From contig NZ_CABVGP010000003.1 in the NCBI RefSeq assembly GCF_902497555.1, positions 1,674,001 to 1,738,000 on the forward strand: a stretch of 64,000 nt of DNA, given 5' to 3'. How positions within the stretch are numbered: the stretch's first letter is position 1; every line of letters begins with the position of its first letter. Below, one piece after another: positions 39,429 through 48,734 of this stretch. The notes beneath the pieces were generated by a model, which was given only the letters and a program-made list of their open reading frames with translations, was not told where the DNA came from and did no database searches. This DNA comes from Amycolatopsis camponoti. Its GTDB lineage: Bacteria; Actinomycetota; Actinomycetes; Mycobacteriales; Pseudonocardiaceae. The translations under genes were made by a program, and so were the position numbers.

Positions 39429-40289
39429 CTACATGTATTGGGCCGAGACGAGCTCGGCTTCGGTGATCAACCCGCCCGTGTCGGCGACCCGGAACAGCTG
39501 GGTCACGCGCACCAGGGCGCCGTCCGGCCGGTGGAGCGTCGCGACCGCGAGGATCGAGCCGTCCGGGTTGATCTGCGTGTCGGCCTCCTGGACGTCGATG
39601 GCGTCCATCGAGCTCCACGTGCGGACCAGCTCACCGGCCGCGCCGTCGGCCAGCGACGGGCTCAGCAGCGCGAGCGCGCCCGCCGAATCCCGCGCGATGG
39701 CGGCGTAGAAGTCCTTGACGGCCTGGATCTTCCGGCTCGCGCTGCGTGCGTCGGCGGCCTTGTCCGGCACCTCGTTCGTGGTGGCCGGCGCGGCCTGGGT
39801 CCGCGGACCGTTGCCGGTCGACTCGTCGGCCGACGGGCCGCCTCCGGAGTGCGTGCCCGCGGTCGGGGCGCTGGGCTGCTCGGGCGCGCCGCCACCGGCC
39901 TGGTGCTGTGGGACGGCGAGGCCGCCGAGCTCCGCGGCGCCGGTGAACCCGGCGGGCGTGGACTGGGCGCCTTCGGACACGGCGCGGTGCGCGCTGGTCA
40001 GCATCGGCGCGGCGACCACCGCGCCGGCGACGAGCGCCCCGGCGGCGACGAGCCCGGCCAGCTTGGCGCGGCGGACGAACCGGCTCTCCGGCTCGTCGGC
40101 GTCCTCGGCCTGCGCCGGCTCGCGCACGGGTTCCGGCCGCGGCGGCAGGAACCGCTGCGGGTCACGGAAGACCTGCTCGAGATAGTCGCGGTCGGCGTCG
40201 CCGACGCCGTCGAGAATCTCGGCCGGGATCACGTCCTCGACGCGGACGGCGTTGGGTACCTCACGCCGTGTGCGCTGCCGATCAAGCAC
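39429..40289 (-). CDS. single-pass protein with NTF2-like extracytoplasmic domain
   Basis: This 286-residue protein has a cytoplasmic N-terminal part (1-75), a transmembrane helix (AKLAGLVAAGALVAGAVVAAPML), a Pro/Gly/Thr linker and a C-terminal domain (170-286) with RSASRKIQAVKDFYAAIARDSAGALALL and WSSMDAIDVQEADTQINPDGSILAVATL, the shape of an NTF2/SnoaL-like fold. The GTG start has GAGGACA just upstream. A protein of the same layout is encoded 260 nt upstream. Both lie behind the kinase and may be its substrates, which is inference. I do not recognise a named family. Confidence 0.72.
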   Translation of the reverse strand: MLDRQRTRREVPNAVRVEDVIPAEILDGVGDADRDYLEQVFRDPQRFLPPRPEPVREPAQAEDADEPESRFVRRAKLAGLVAAGALVAGAVVAAPMLTSAHRAVSEGAQSTPAGFTGAAELGGLAVPQHQAGGGAPEQPSAPTAGTHSGGGPSADESTGNGPRTQAAPATTNEVPDKAADARSASRKIQAVKDFYAAIARDSAGALALLSPSLADGAAGELVRTWSSMDAIDVQEADTQINPDGSILAVATLHRPDGALVRVTQLFRVADTGGLITEAELVSAQYM

Positions 40290-40548
40290 GAATGTCCTCG
40301 CTCTGGGGTTCCGGGGCGGTCACACGGCCGTTCGGCCGGGCTTCCGTTGGTCCGGATGGCCGACTCGTGGCCGGTTCCGGATCCGCTGTCGTCAGGTAAC
40401 CCTGTGCGGACGGGCATCACCAGGCTCTGTCGCCGGAATGCCATCGCGATACGACGAGCGGCAGCTTATGTCACCCACCCGGACCAGGGGTAACCGCTCG
40501 GCGCACCGCACGTGCATCGGAACGGGCGAACCGCACGTGCAGGGTCGG

Positions 40549-41796
40549 TTACTGGCCGTCAGCCGCGATCTTGTCGCCGTCCCCGAACGTCAGCGTGCGC
40601 TCTTCGATCGTCTTGGACCCGTCGGTGCGGGTGATCTCGACGGTGTTCACCGTGACGCCGCGCTGCTGGTCGATGCTGATCTTCCGGACCTCGAAGTAGG
40701 CGACGCCGGCGTACCGCTCGGCGAGGGCCTGCGGGCCCTGGTCGTGGAGCTCTCCGGTGGTCACCGCCGACGCCGCGGCGGGGTCGGTGGTGACGGTGTT
40801 GAAGAACTTCTCCGAGTTGTCGCCCATGGTCTGGGCGTCCGGCGGGAAGGAGTACCACCAGGGCGGCTTGACCGGGGTCTCGCGCTGGGCGGGCGTGACC
40901 GCGGGCTTCTGCGGCCGTCCGTTCGGCGTGGTGGTGCCGGACGTCTGCGAACCTGCGCCGCTGTCGGTGATCGGCGGCGAGGGGACGCCGTCGACGGGGC
41001 CCGCGCCACCGCCGCTGGTCCGCCCGGCCGGCTTGTCCGGCGTCGGCGTGCTGTCGTCCGGCGCCGGCGCGGAACCGCCCTGCCGGGACGGCGGCTCGGT
41101 CTCGCCCGTGGGGTCGATGACGGTCGGCGCGCCCTGGTAGCCGGGCCACGCGCCCTGCACGGCCTGGTCCACCGGCGGTTTCCCGACCAGGTAGGACCCG
41201 GCGAAGAGCAGCCCGACGACCACGGCGCCGGACGCGCCGGTGGCGAACCAGGCCGCCTTCCGCCACGTCTTGGGCGGGGTCACGGAGGCGGGCACCGACC
41301 CGATGGTGAAGCCGCCGACGCCGAGCCCGTCGATCGGGGGTGCCGCGTAGACGCGGACGTCGTCGTCCTCCTGGTCCACCTGGTCCACGCCGCGCGGCTG
41401 CGGGGTGGCCAGCGAGACGCGGGTGCGGCGCGCGGCCTGGTCGGCGCGGGTCTCGGGGCGCGACGGCGCCTCGGGCTCGACGTCGTCCAGGGGCAGGCTG
41501 CCGTGCGAGGCGGGGAACAGCGGGGGCACGGGGCGCCGGTCGCGGGGCTGGGGCAGGGACGGCTGGGGGAGCGCGCCGGACGTCGGCTGGGGCAGGGGGA
41601 GCCCACCGGACATCGGCTGCGCGAGGGGAAGGGACCCGGACACGGGCGGGTCGACCGGCGCGGGGCCGGCCGCGTGCCGCCGGCCGGCGCGGTTCTGGGG
41701 GAGCGGGGGCGTCCAGCCGTCCGTGCCGCCGAGCCGGTGCCGCCCGGGATGCGCGGGCGCACCGCCGCGTCCGTGGAACTCCGTGCCTTGGGTCAT
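40549..41796 (-). CDS. Pro-rich single-pass membrane protein
   Basis: This 415-residue protein has a long Pro-rich cytoplasmic region (1-160) with repeats of the type SGxLPLxQP (SGSLPLAQP, SGGLPLPQP, SGALPQP), a transmembrane helix (WFATGASGAVVVGLLFAGSYLVG), a Ser/Thr/Pro linker and a C-terminal domain (about 300-415) with NSEKFFNTVTTDPAAASAVTTGEL and GVTVNTVEITRTDGSKTIEERTLTFGDGD. The plan is like the neighbouring 286-residue protein. The three SGxLP repeats could be docking or phosphorylation sites. The function is unknown. Confidence 0.7.
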   Translation of the reverse strand: MTQGTEFHGRGGAPAHPGRHRLGGTDGWTPPLPQNRAGRRHAAGPAPVDPPVSGSLPLAQPMSGGLPLPQPTSGALPQPSLPQPRDRRPVPPLFPASHGSLPLDDVEPEAPSRPETRADQAARRTRVSLATPQPRGVDQVDQEDDDVRVYAAPPIDGLGVGGFTIGSVPASVTPPKTWRKAAWFATGASGAVVVGLLFAGSYLVGKPPVDQAVQGAWPGYQGAPTVIDPTGETEPPSRQGGSAPAPDDSTPTPDKPAGRTSGGGAGPVDGVPSPPITDSGAGSQTSGTTTPNGRPQKPAVTPAQRETPVKPPWWYSFPPDAQTMGDNSEKFFNTVTTDPAAASAVTTGELHDQGPQALAERYAGVAYFEVRKISIDQQRGVTVNTVEITRTDGSKTIEERTLTFGDGDKIAADGQ

Positions 41797-42134
41797 GCCG
41801 ACTCGACCACCCGGCGGTCCGGCCGTGACGCCGTCCGGTGGCAGGAGAACCCGATCGGAGCACCATCCTCACGAGCGGCTTCGCGTTCCGAATCCTGCGC
41901 AGATGCACGCGCATGCGAGACTGGGCGCGCGGGGCCGGTGCCCCCGCGCGTCCTGCGGGCTCCGCCCGACCCGAACGCAAGGGTCCTCACGGCGTCAACC
42001 CTAGGAGCATCCGGCGTAGAAAGTCGCCCCCAAACCTGCAAGTTGCAGAGGTTTCACTCGGTCGGGCGCGACCGAACGGGGGAAAGTGACGCTGCGCAGT
42101 CTCACGCAGCGCCATCGGCCCAGTTCAGCGGGTT
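41797..42134 (-). promoter_or_regulatory. intergenic region with a small palindrome
   Basis: This 338-base gap should hold the promoter of the leftward Pro-rich protein gene. Apart from the palindrome at 42032-42054, I see no reading frame or element that I can support. Confidence 0.4.
42032..42054. repeat. short imperfect palindrome (possible operator)
   Basis: AAACC TGCAA G TTGCA GA GGTTT forms an inverted repeat with a 2-nt asymmetry, 236 nt before the start of the Pro-rich protein gene. It may be a regulator binding site; no protein is assigned. Confidence 0.4.
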
Positions 42135-42449
42135 TCAGCCGCCGGTGCGGTAACGGTCACGCGTCGACTGCAGGGCCTTGGTCGCCACCACGCCGCTACC
42201 CGCCGCGAGCAGGATCGCCACGATGTCGAGCGTCGGTCCCCCGGCCGTGAGCAACCAGGCGAACAGCGAGGCCGCGGTGGTACCGCCCGCAACGGCCCAG
42301 CGACCGCGGACGTACTGCGCGACCGGCGCACCGCCGGCCCGCTTACCCGCCGCGTTGTTCAGCATCGCCAGATACCCCACATGGCCCAGCGCGGCCAGCA
42401 CGCTCGCGAGCGCGACGATGACGGCGATGAGGTTCACGAGCCAGTCCAT
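42135..42449 (-). CDS. small membrane protein with three to four helices
   Basis: This 104-residue protein starts MDWLVNLIAVIVALASVLAALGHVGYLAML, then NNAAGKRAGGAPVAQYVRGRWAVAGGTTAASLFAWLL and a last helix DIVAILLAAGSGVVATKAL. It ends RDRYRTGG. It is a predicted integral membrane protein of unknown function. The downstream gene on the other side is chorismate mutase on the same strand, read first, so they could be co-transcribed. I do not recognise a family. Confidence 0.68.
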   Translation of the reverse strand: MDWLVNLIAVIVALASVLAALGHVGYLAMLNNAAGKRAGGAPVAQYVRGRWAVAGGTTAASLFAWLLTAGGPTLDIVAILLAAGSGVVATKALQSTRDRYRTGG

Positions 42450-42513
42450 GACCACAGTCTGCCCGCAGCCGGGTCACCGGTGCCTCAGGGAAGACCCGGA
42501 ATTCGGACAACCG

Positions 42514-42810
42514 TTACCGGCCGAGCCTGCCGCGGCCGAGGTTCAGCAGCGCCATCGCCAGCTGGCGGCCATCCGGGCCGAGTTCGCGGTAGCGCTCGAG
42601 CACGTCCATCTCGCGGTTGTAGACGATCCGCGTGCCACCGGCGGCCATCCGCGCGGCCCCGATCTCCTTGGACACCTCGACCCGGCGTTTCACCAGCCGC
42701 AGGATCTCCTTGTCCAGCCAGTCGATCTCCTGCCGGAGCGACGCGATGTCGTCCCCGGCCGGGGTGTCCTCGGCGGGCTGGCCATCGGCGTTCGTCGCGT
42801 GTGCGTTCAT
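42514..42810 (-). CDS. chorismate mutase, AroQ type
   Basis: This 98-residue protein belongs to the intracellular AroQ-delta group (Rv0948c in mycobacteria). It converts chorismate to prephenate for Phe and Tyr synthesis. The first helix DIASLRQEIDWLDKEILRLVKRRVEVSKEIGAARMAAG has the conserved Arg, Lys and Glu spacing, and VYNREMDVLERYRELG follows. The C-terminus ends GRGRLGR, like the homologue that docks into DAHP synthase for activation. The ATG has GGGAGAGG upstream. The order with pcrA (divergent) is conserved in mycobacteria. Confidence 0.93.
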   Translation of the reverse strand: MNAHATNADGQPAEDTPAGDDIASLRQEIDWLDKEILRLVKRRVEVSKEIGAARMAAGGTRIVYNREMDVLERYRELGPDGRQLAMALLNLGRGRLGR

Positions 42811-42971
42811 CGGGACCTCTCCCTCGGTGCCCGGATCCGGCCCCTGGGACGGCGACAGCCCCGGGTCCGTGGACTCCGGGGCTGGCGTGATGGCGGTTCG
42901 GGCACTACGCGATCACGGGAGCCGGAGTCCGGGTCCCGTAAAAAAATCGCTCTGCGTGGTGCCGCACGGTT

Positions 42972-43397
42972 TCAGTATGGCACAGCCGCACCGGCCCGCT
43001 CCCGGGCCGAACGCACCCCGGCATGAACGAAGAGGCTCACCGCGAGCCAGAACATCGGGAAGGCGGGCCAGAAGAACCCGGCGCCCAGCACCGCCCACCG
43101 GACGATCGCGACCACGGCGATCGCGACCACGACGGCGAGGTGCAGGCGCAGCGCCGGGTACCGCCGCAGCGCGGCCCGGGTCAGCGGGAAGCCCGGCCGG
43201 GCCGGCACGGGCCGCGGCAGGTCGGCGGTGAGCTCGGTCAGCTCGTCGGTGAACCGGGCGGAATAGACGTGGGCGAGGCGCTCTTCGACCTCTTCGAGGG
43301 TGAGCCGGCCTTCGGAGCCGGCGGTCTGGACGGTGGTGGCGACGCGTTCGCGATCGGCGTCGGCGGCCCGGATGCGGGCGGTGCGCTTGTCTTCCAT
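42972..43397 (-). CDS. DUF1707 SHOCT-like membrane protein
   Basis: This 141-residue protein starts with the DUF1707 motif RIRAADADRERVATTVQTAGSEGRLTLEEVEERLAHVYSARFTDELTELTADLP, followed by a basic stretch and two transmembrane helices (LRLHLAVVVAIAVVAIVRWAV and FWPAFPMFWLAVSLFVHAGV). DUF1707 occurs widely in actinobacteria and is thought to bind membranes or oligomerise. It is divergent from pcrA. The start is ATG 43397 (MEDKRTARIR). Confidence 0.88.
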   Translation of the reverse strand: MEDKRTARIRAADADRERVATTVQTAGSEGRLTLEEVEERLAHVYSARFTDELTELTADLPRPVPARPGFPLTRAALRRYPALRLHLAVVVAIAVVAIVRWAVLGAGFFWPAFPMFWLAVSLFVHAGVRSARERAGAAVPY

Positions 43398-43505
43398 GTC
43401 CGCCGATGCTCCGCGCGGCGGGCCCGCCGCGCGTCGGACGCCAGGCGACATCTCGCCCTACGCCTGACGCGGTAGCCCACCCGCCCGGGGTAGCGTGGAC
43501 AGACG

Positions 43506-45923
43506 ATGGACACCCTCTTCGATCTCCCCGCCGAGACCCCCGCGCGCAAGCCCGCTTCCGGCGGGCAGGCCGATCTGCTCGAGGACCTGAACCCGTCCCA
43601 GCGCGAAGCCGTCACCCACGCCGGTGGCCCGCTGCTGGTGGTCGCGGGTGCGGGATCGGGCAAGACCCGGGTGCTGACCCGCCGGATCGCCTACCTGCTC
43701 GGGCAACGCCGCGTGCACCCGGGCGAGATCATGGCGATCACGTTCACCAACAAGGCCGCCGCCGAGATGCGCGAGCGCGTCGCCGCGCTCGTCGGGCGCC
43801 GCGCGAACGCGATGTGGGTGTCGACGTTCCACTCGATGTGCGTGCGGATCCTGCGCCGGGAAGCCAAGACGCTGGACATGTCGTCGAGCTTCTCGATCTA
43901 CGACTCGGACGACACGAAGCGGCTCATCACGCTCGTGGCGCGGGACCTCGACATCGACCCGAAGCGTTACGCCGCCCGCACTCTGGCCATCCACATCTCG
44001 AACCTGAAGAACGAGCTCGTCGACCCCGAAGAGGCGTCGGCCAACGCGGCCAACGACCTCGAGCGGCGCGTCGCCGAGGTCTACGTCGAGTACCAGCGGC
44101 GGCTGAACCAGGCCAACGCCTTCGACTTCGACGACCTCATCATGCGCACGGTCTCGCTGCTGCAGGCGTTCCCGGCCGTCGCCGAGTACTACCGGCGGCG
44201 CTTCCGCCACGTGCTGGTCGACGAGTACCAGGACACGAACCACGCGCAGTACACGCTGGTCCGCGAGCTGGCCGGGACCACGCCGAACGAATCGGGCGTC
44301 GACCCGGCCGAGCTGGTCGTCGTCGGTGACGCGGACCAGTCGATCTACGCCTTCCGCGGCGCCACGATCCGCAACATCGAAGAGTTCGAACGGGACTTCC
44401 CGAACGCGCACACCATCCTGCTGGAGCAGAACTACCGCTCCACGCAGACGATCCTGTCCGCGGCCAACGCCGTCATCGAGCGGAACCCGAACCGGCGCGC
44501 GAAGCGGCTGTGGACGGATTCGGGCGAGGGCGAGAAGATCGTCGGCTACGTCGCGGACAACGACCACGACGAGGCCGCGTTCGTCGCGAACGAGATCGAC
44601 GCGCTGGCGGAGAAGGGCGAAGCCGACTACTCCGACGTCGCCGTCTTCTACCGCACCAACAACCAGTCCCGCGTCTTCGAAGAGATCTTCATCCGGCTCG
44701 GCCTGCCGTACAAGGTCGTCGGCGGCGTGCGGTTCTACGAGCGGCGCGAAGTCCGCGACATGATCGCGTACCTGCGCGTGCTGGCGAACCCGGACGACAC
44801 GGTCAGCCTGCGGCGCGTGCTGAACGTGCCCAAGCGCGGCATCGGCGACCGCGCGGAAGCCGTGGTGGCGACGCACGCCGAGCGCGAGCGGGTGTCGTTC
44901 GCGGCGGCGCTGCGGGACGCCGCCGAGGGCAAGGTGGCGCTGCTGAACCCGCGCTCGGTCAAGGCGATCAGCGGGTTCGTGGGGATGCTCGACGAGCTGG
45001 GCGACCTGATCACTTCCGGCGCGGAGGTCCACGACGTCCTCGAAGCGGTGCTGGAGAAGACCGGCTACCGCGTCGAGCTCGAGGAGTCGGACGACCCGCA
45101 GGACCACACGCGCGTGGAGAACCTGGACGAGCTCATCACCGTCGCCCGGGAGTTCACCGAGATCACCGCCGAGGTCGTCGCGGACGAGAACGCCGAGCTG
45201 GTCGTGGAGCCCGGGGTGCCGGCGCCGGGCTCGCTGCCCGCGTTCCTCGAACGCGTGTCGCTGGTGGCGGACGCCGATTCGGTGCCTTCGCCCGACGGCG
45301 GCGAAGAAGGCGACGGCGGCGCGGGCGTCGTCACGCTGATGACCGTGCACACCGCGAAGGGCCTGGAGTACCCGGTCGTGTTCTGCACCGGCTGGGAGGA
45401 CGGCGTCTTCCCGCACATGCGCGCGCTGGGCGACCCGACCGAGCTGGCCGAGGAACGGCGGCTGGCGTACGTCGCGATCACGCGGGCGCGCAAGCGGTTG
45501 TACGTCTCGCGCGCGATCACGCGGTCGGCCTGGGGGCAGCCGTCGATGAACCCGGCTTCGCGGTTCCTCGACGAGCTGCCGGGCGACCTCGTCGACTGGC
45601 GGCGGCTGGAGCCGTCGAGCGGCGGGTTCGGGTTCGGGTCGGGTTCGCGGGGTGGCGGCACGCCGCGCGCGGCGACCACCTGGGGCGGCCGCCGGACGTC
45701 TTCACCGTCTTCTTCGGGCACGCCGTCGTTCGGCAAGGGCTGGAAGGACACGGTGGCGCTGAAGCTGGACGTCGGCGACCGGGTCAGCCACGACAAGTAC
45801 GGCCTGGGCACGGTGATCTCGTGCGACGGCGTCGGCCCGCGCGCCACGGCGACCATCGACTTCGGTGCGGCGGGCAAGGTCCGCCTGATGCTGATCGGCA
45901 GCGTGCCGATGGTGAAGCTCTAA
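43506..45923 (+). CDS. pcrA: ATP-dependent DNA helicase PcrA/UvrD1
   Basis: This 805-residue SF1A helicase moves 3' to 5' and acts in repair and replication restart. Motifs in order are the Walker A AGAGSGKTRVLTRRIAYLL, motif Ia, DEYQDTN, GDADQSIYAFRGA, QNYRST, TVHTAKGLEYPVVF and YVAITRARKRLYVS. The last 50 residues (DVGDRVSHDKYGLGTVIS and the end GSVPMVKL) form the Tudor-like domain that binds RNA polymerase. A Gly/Ser-rich linker precedes it. The ATG follows TAGCGT by 9 nt, suggesting a leaderless mRNA. The neighbours match the uvrD1 region of mycobacteria. Confidence 0.97.
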   Translation: MDTLFDLPAETPARKPASGGQADLLEDLNPSQREAVTHAGGPLLVVAGAGSGKTRVLTRRIAYLLGQRRVHPGEIMAITFTNKAAAEMRERVAALVGRRANAMWVSTFHSMCVRILRREAKTLDMSSSFSIYDSDDTKRLITLVARDLDIDPKRYAARTLAIHISNLKNELVDPEEASANAANDLERRVAEVYVEYQRRLNQANAFDFDDLIMRTVSLLQAFPAVAEYYRRRFRHVLVDEYQDTNHAQYTLVRELAGTTPNESGVDPAELVVVGDADQSIYAFRGATIRNIEEFERDFPNAHTILLEQNYRSTQTILSAANAVIERNPNRRAKRLWTDSGEGEKIVGYVADNDHDEAAFVANEIDALAEKGEADYSDVAVFYRTNNQSRVFEEIFIRLGLPYKVVGGVRFYERREVRDMIAYLRVLANPDDTVSLRRVLNVPKRGIGDRAEAVVATHAERERVSFAAALRDAAEGKVALLNPRSVKAISGFVGMLDELGDLITSGAEVHDVLEAVLEKTGYRVELEESDDPQDHTRVENLDELITVAREFTEITAEVVADENAELVVEPGVPAPGSLPAFLERVSLVADADSVPSPDGGEEGDGGAGVVTLMTVHTAKGLEYPVVFCTGWEDGVFPHMRALGDPTELAEERRLAYVAITRARKRLYVSRAITRSAWGQPSMNPASRFLDELPGDLVDWRRLEPSSGGFGFGSGSRGGGTPRAATTWGGRRTSSPSSSGTPSFGKGWKDTVALKLDVGDRVSHDKYGLGTVISCDGVGPRATATIDFGAAGKVRLMLIGSVPMVKL

Positions 45924-46039
45924 CACCCGTCCGAGTGAACCCGGCGGCGATCCCGGCGATCGCCGCCGGAATCGTCGTACCCCACCGGTAGAACTGACCC
46001 CACGATCGAACACAAGTTCGACGGAGGGGGTAGTGTGGT

Positions 46040-46432
46040 GTGGACGCGGTGCTGTTTCACCTGTTGGCCGAAGGGGTACAAAAACACCTGCGAGGAGTCC
46101 TGGGGTCGGCGGTTCCGGATCGGGGTCCGGGCCCTTCGGGGGCTTCAGGAATTCCTTCGCGTGCGGGAGCGGAGGCGTGCCGGCTGGCCGCCGCCTGGCG
46201 AGCGCTGCTCAGGCAGCACGAGCTCGGAGCGGACGGGCGATGTGTCACCTGCGGCCGGGGACGCCGCTGGACGACACGTCGGGCCGCGCGTGTCCGCTCC
46301 GCGGGGGGCGCAGGGGGAATTCTGCCCTGGGGCTGGGTGCCGGTGCCGGTCCGGAGGTCCGCGGAGCTGTGCACGGTGTGGCAGGTCGCGGTGGCCTACT
46401 TCATCCGCCGGTTGCCGGGCGGGCATCGTTAG
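46040..46432 (+). CDS. small actinobacterial protein with a CxxC motif
   Basis: A 130-residue protein. Its C-terminal half reads WRALLRQHELGADGRCVTCGRGRRWTT and LCTVWQVAVAYFIRRLPGG, a pattern I recall from many small proteins of the Pseudonocardiaceae in which a helix with a QHE motif precedes a zinc-like CxxC knuckle. The GTG at 46040 has GGAGGGGG 9 nt upstream. It lies downstream of pcrA with a gap of 116 nt. The function is unknown; the domain is not one I can name. Confidence 0.62.
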   Translation: MDAVLFHLLAEGVQKHLRGVLGSAVPDRGPGPSGASGIPSRAGAEACRLAAAWRALLRQHELGADGRCVTCGRGRRWTTRRAARVRSAGGAGGILPWGWVPVPVRRSAELCTVWQVAVAYFIRRLPGGHR

Positions 46433-46793
46433 CCGTTTCCGGGCGCTGAGCCGTCGTTTGGCGCGTCTTTTGCGGCTGAGGATGATCTCGGGCGAGCCGA
46501 GGGGTGTGGAGCGAGCTGGCGGGCTTCCGGCCGCGCTGGCTCGGGTGCATCCGCTGTCGGTTCGCCGCTCTCGGATGGGAATCCGTCGTGCGTGCGCCGT
46601 GTGCCGGAGCCGGGTGCCGTCCGGCGCGGGTGTTCACGTGTCTCGGACGGCCGTGGTGTCCCGGCTGGAGCGGATGACCGTTCGCACTCGAACGAGGGGC
46701 GTCGTCGGCCCTCGGTGGCGGATCATGGCTCTACAGCCGGGTTTCCCGGTGCGATGGCCCGGTTCGGTGGGCCACCGGGGTGGAGCGAACGGA
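46433..46793. other. non-coding gap between small protein and M23 peptidase genes
   Basis: This 361-base stretch lies between convergent genes. No frame in it has a ribosome binding site or a recognisable product, and I found no strong hairpin. I see nothing that I can support. Confidence 0.4.
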
Positions 46794-47621
46794 TCAGATG
46801 ACGATGCCGCGCGCGGCCAGCCAGGGCCGGGGGTCGATCTTCTTGGTGCCGTTCTGCCACACCTCGAAGTGCAGGTGCGGTCCGGTGCTCTGGCCGCGGT
46901 TGCCGATCTCGGCGATCTGCTGGCCGCACTTGACCTTCTGGCCCTCCTTGACGGAGAAGCTGTTCATGTGGCCGTAGACCTGGATGGTGCCGTCGTCGAG
47001 CTGCACCCGGACCCAGAGGCCGAAGCCGCTGGCGGGGCCGGCCTCGATCACGGTGCCGTCGGAGGCGGCGTAGATCGGGGTGCCGATCGCGTTGGCGATG
47101 TCGATGCCGAGGTGGCTCGTGCCCCAACGGGCACCGAAGCCCGAGGTGAAGGTGCCGTGGGCCGGCAGGCAGGTCTTGGGACGAGCGGCTTCTTCGGCGG
47201 CCTTCTTGGCGGCGTCGGCTTCACGCTGCTCACGGGCCTGCGTGATCGAAGCGCTGTCGGAAAGCTTGGCGGCCTCGGCGGAAGCGTCGATGGCGTGCCC
47301 GGCCGGCAGGAGCTCGGGGGCGCCCCCGGTGCCCGCACCTCCCGAGGTGAACGAGGCGCTGGCGTCCTGGCTGTTGGCCAAGGGCGTCACAGCCTGGTCG
47401 GAATCGGTGACCGTCTTGAGCGTCGAGCCCGCAGCAGCGGCAGCGAACGCACCGGCCGCGACAGCGGCGACCACAACACGTCCGCGGAGGGCCGAGGAGG
47501 GCGGGGCGATGCGGTGCGCACCCCGGACACGAACGACTGCACCTTCGAGTGCGTCCTTCAGTGCCGGGGAAGGAGCTTGGCCGCCGGGGGAGCGGTGTGA
47601 AGCCAAGACAGAGCCTTCCAT
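46794..47621 (-). CDS. M23-family peptidoglycan endopeptidase
   Basis: A 275-residue protein with one N-terminal membrane helix (VVVAAVAAGAFAAAAAGSTL) after a basic cytoplasmic segment, a helical stalk (ASITQAREQREADAAKKAAEEAA) and a C-terminal LytM domain. The zinc ligands His and Asp in SHLGID and His in GPHLHFEVW are present, so it can cleave peptide crosslinks. The position between pcrA and sucC matches Rv0950c. The ATG overlaps a long leader region on the right. No sortase-like or LysM motif is seen. Confidence 0.9.
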   Translation of the reverse strand: MEGSVLASHRSPGGQAPSPALKDALEGAVVRVRGAHRIAPPSSALRGRVVVAAVAAGAFAAAAAGSTLKTVTDSDQAVTPLANSQDASASFTSGGAGTGGAPELLPAGHAIDASAEAAKLSDSASITQAREQREADAAKKAAEEAARPKTCLPAHGTFTSGFGARWGTSHLGIDIANAIGTPIYAASDGTVIEAGPASGFGLWVRVQLDDGTIQVYGHMNSFSVKEGQKVKCGQQIAEIGNRGQSTGPHLHFEVWQNGTKKIDPRPWLAARGIVI

Positions 47622-48734
47622 CGTCGGGGAGCCGGGTCGAGGACTGCGGGCGGGGGAACCCGGTGAGCCAACCTCGGGGGTGGTTCGCTCGTTGTCCTAC
47701 TTCGTGACCTGACTGTAATGGGGACCGGGGGACAGTAACGAACGGGCACCGCCGTAAGCAAGATCTGCCCCGTCGGGCGGCCGATCGGGTGGCGCGGATC
47801 TTGCGTCCACCTGTAGGGATTACTCAAAGTTAGACGGGGTTTACTACATTGGTTGTGACTTGCCTTACAGACCTTGCGGGCGGTTATGGACCGTCCGACG
47901 AGGTTTGCGGCCCAGGGGGCCGGAATAAGGGTCAGCCAGGGGATGTTCAAGCACTCTCGACGCCCGAGTGCATCTCGAGGCGTGCTCTGGGCGCGGATGT
48001 CGGGGTGTCACGAAGGCTCTCGGAGTCGACCGGGGCGACCGTTCATCGACGCTCGCGAACCGCTCACCGACTCGTGTTTAGATCCGGCTCGTCGGTGTCT
48101 GTTTTGTCCGACTTCTTGGGCTTGCGCTCGAGGATTCGCTGGGTTCTCGTGACCGAGTCCCGCATTCGGCCACTGTCTGATGGGTAACGCCCGGCAGCCC
48201 GACCTCAACTCCGGCGACGCTCGGGCGGCTCTGTGGTGCATGCCCGCCAGCCGGTCCGTTCTGCACCCGACGCCATCCGGCGGGCTGGCCCGCTCACGCA
48301 CCTGCTCTGGCCGCATGGCCCGCGCCGTCCTGGACCTCGCGCCGCCCGCCGACCGGCACCGCCCAACGGCAGCCAGCCCGGGCAGTCCGCCGACTTCCGC
48401 CGCCCATGGCCTGCGCAGCTCGCTGACTCGCGGCTCGCGCTAGCCCGCGCCACTCTGCACCCGTCCGCTGGCCTGCGCCTTCACCTTGCGCGATCCGCGC
48501 GTCTGCACCGACCGCTGACCCGTGCCGCTCCGCATGTCACCCGGGCTCGGCCTACCTGCACCGCCCCGCCTACCTGCGCCGTTCTGCGCTTGGCGCCGCC
48601 CGCCGAACTGCGCCGCCCCGTTAGCCAGCCCGGGCCACCTCGCCGGTATCCGTCGCCCGCCAACCTGCGCCGCTCGCCGACTCGTGGCCCGCTGGGACCT
48701 CCCGGTCCGGCCGACCTTGCTAGCGTCGCGGGCG
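47622..48734. other. 1.1-kb intergenic region with degenerate repeats
   Basis: The left part (47622-47880) is the leader of the M23 peptidase gene; bases 47815-47870 are A/T-rich and probably carry its promoter. The right part (48230-48720) is a low-complexity stretch in which CTGCRCCG-like words recur about every 20-30 nt, in frames with many Arg, Pro and Ala codons and no ribosome binding site. I found no gene here. The region lies just before the Ala-rich multipass protein. Confidence 0.5.

Noticed and set aside
47622..47880. Possible ydaO-type c-di-AMP riboswitch before the M23 peptidase gene
   Set aside because: Cell-wall hydrolase genes of actinomycetes often have this riboswitch, but the conserved blocks could not be matched in the leader read on the minus strand.
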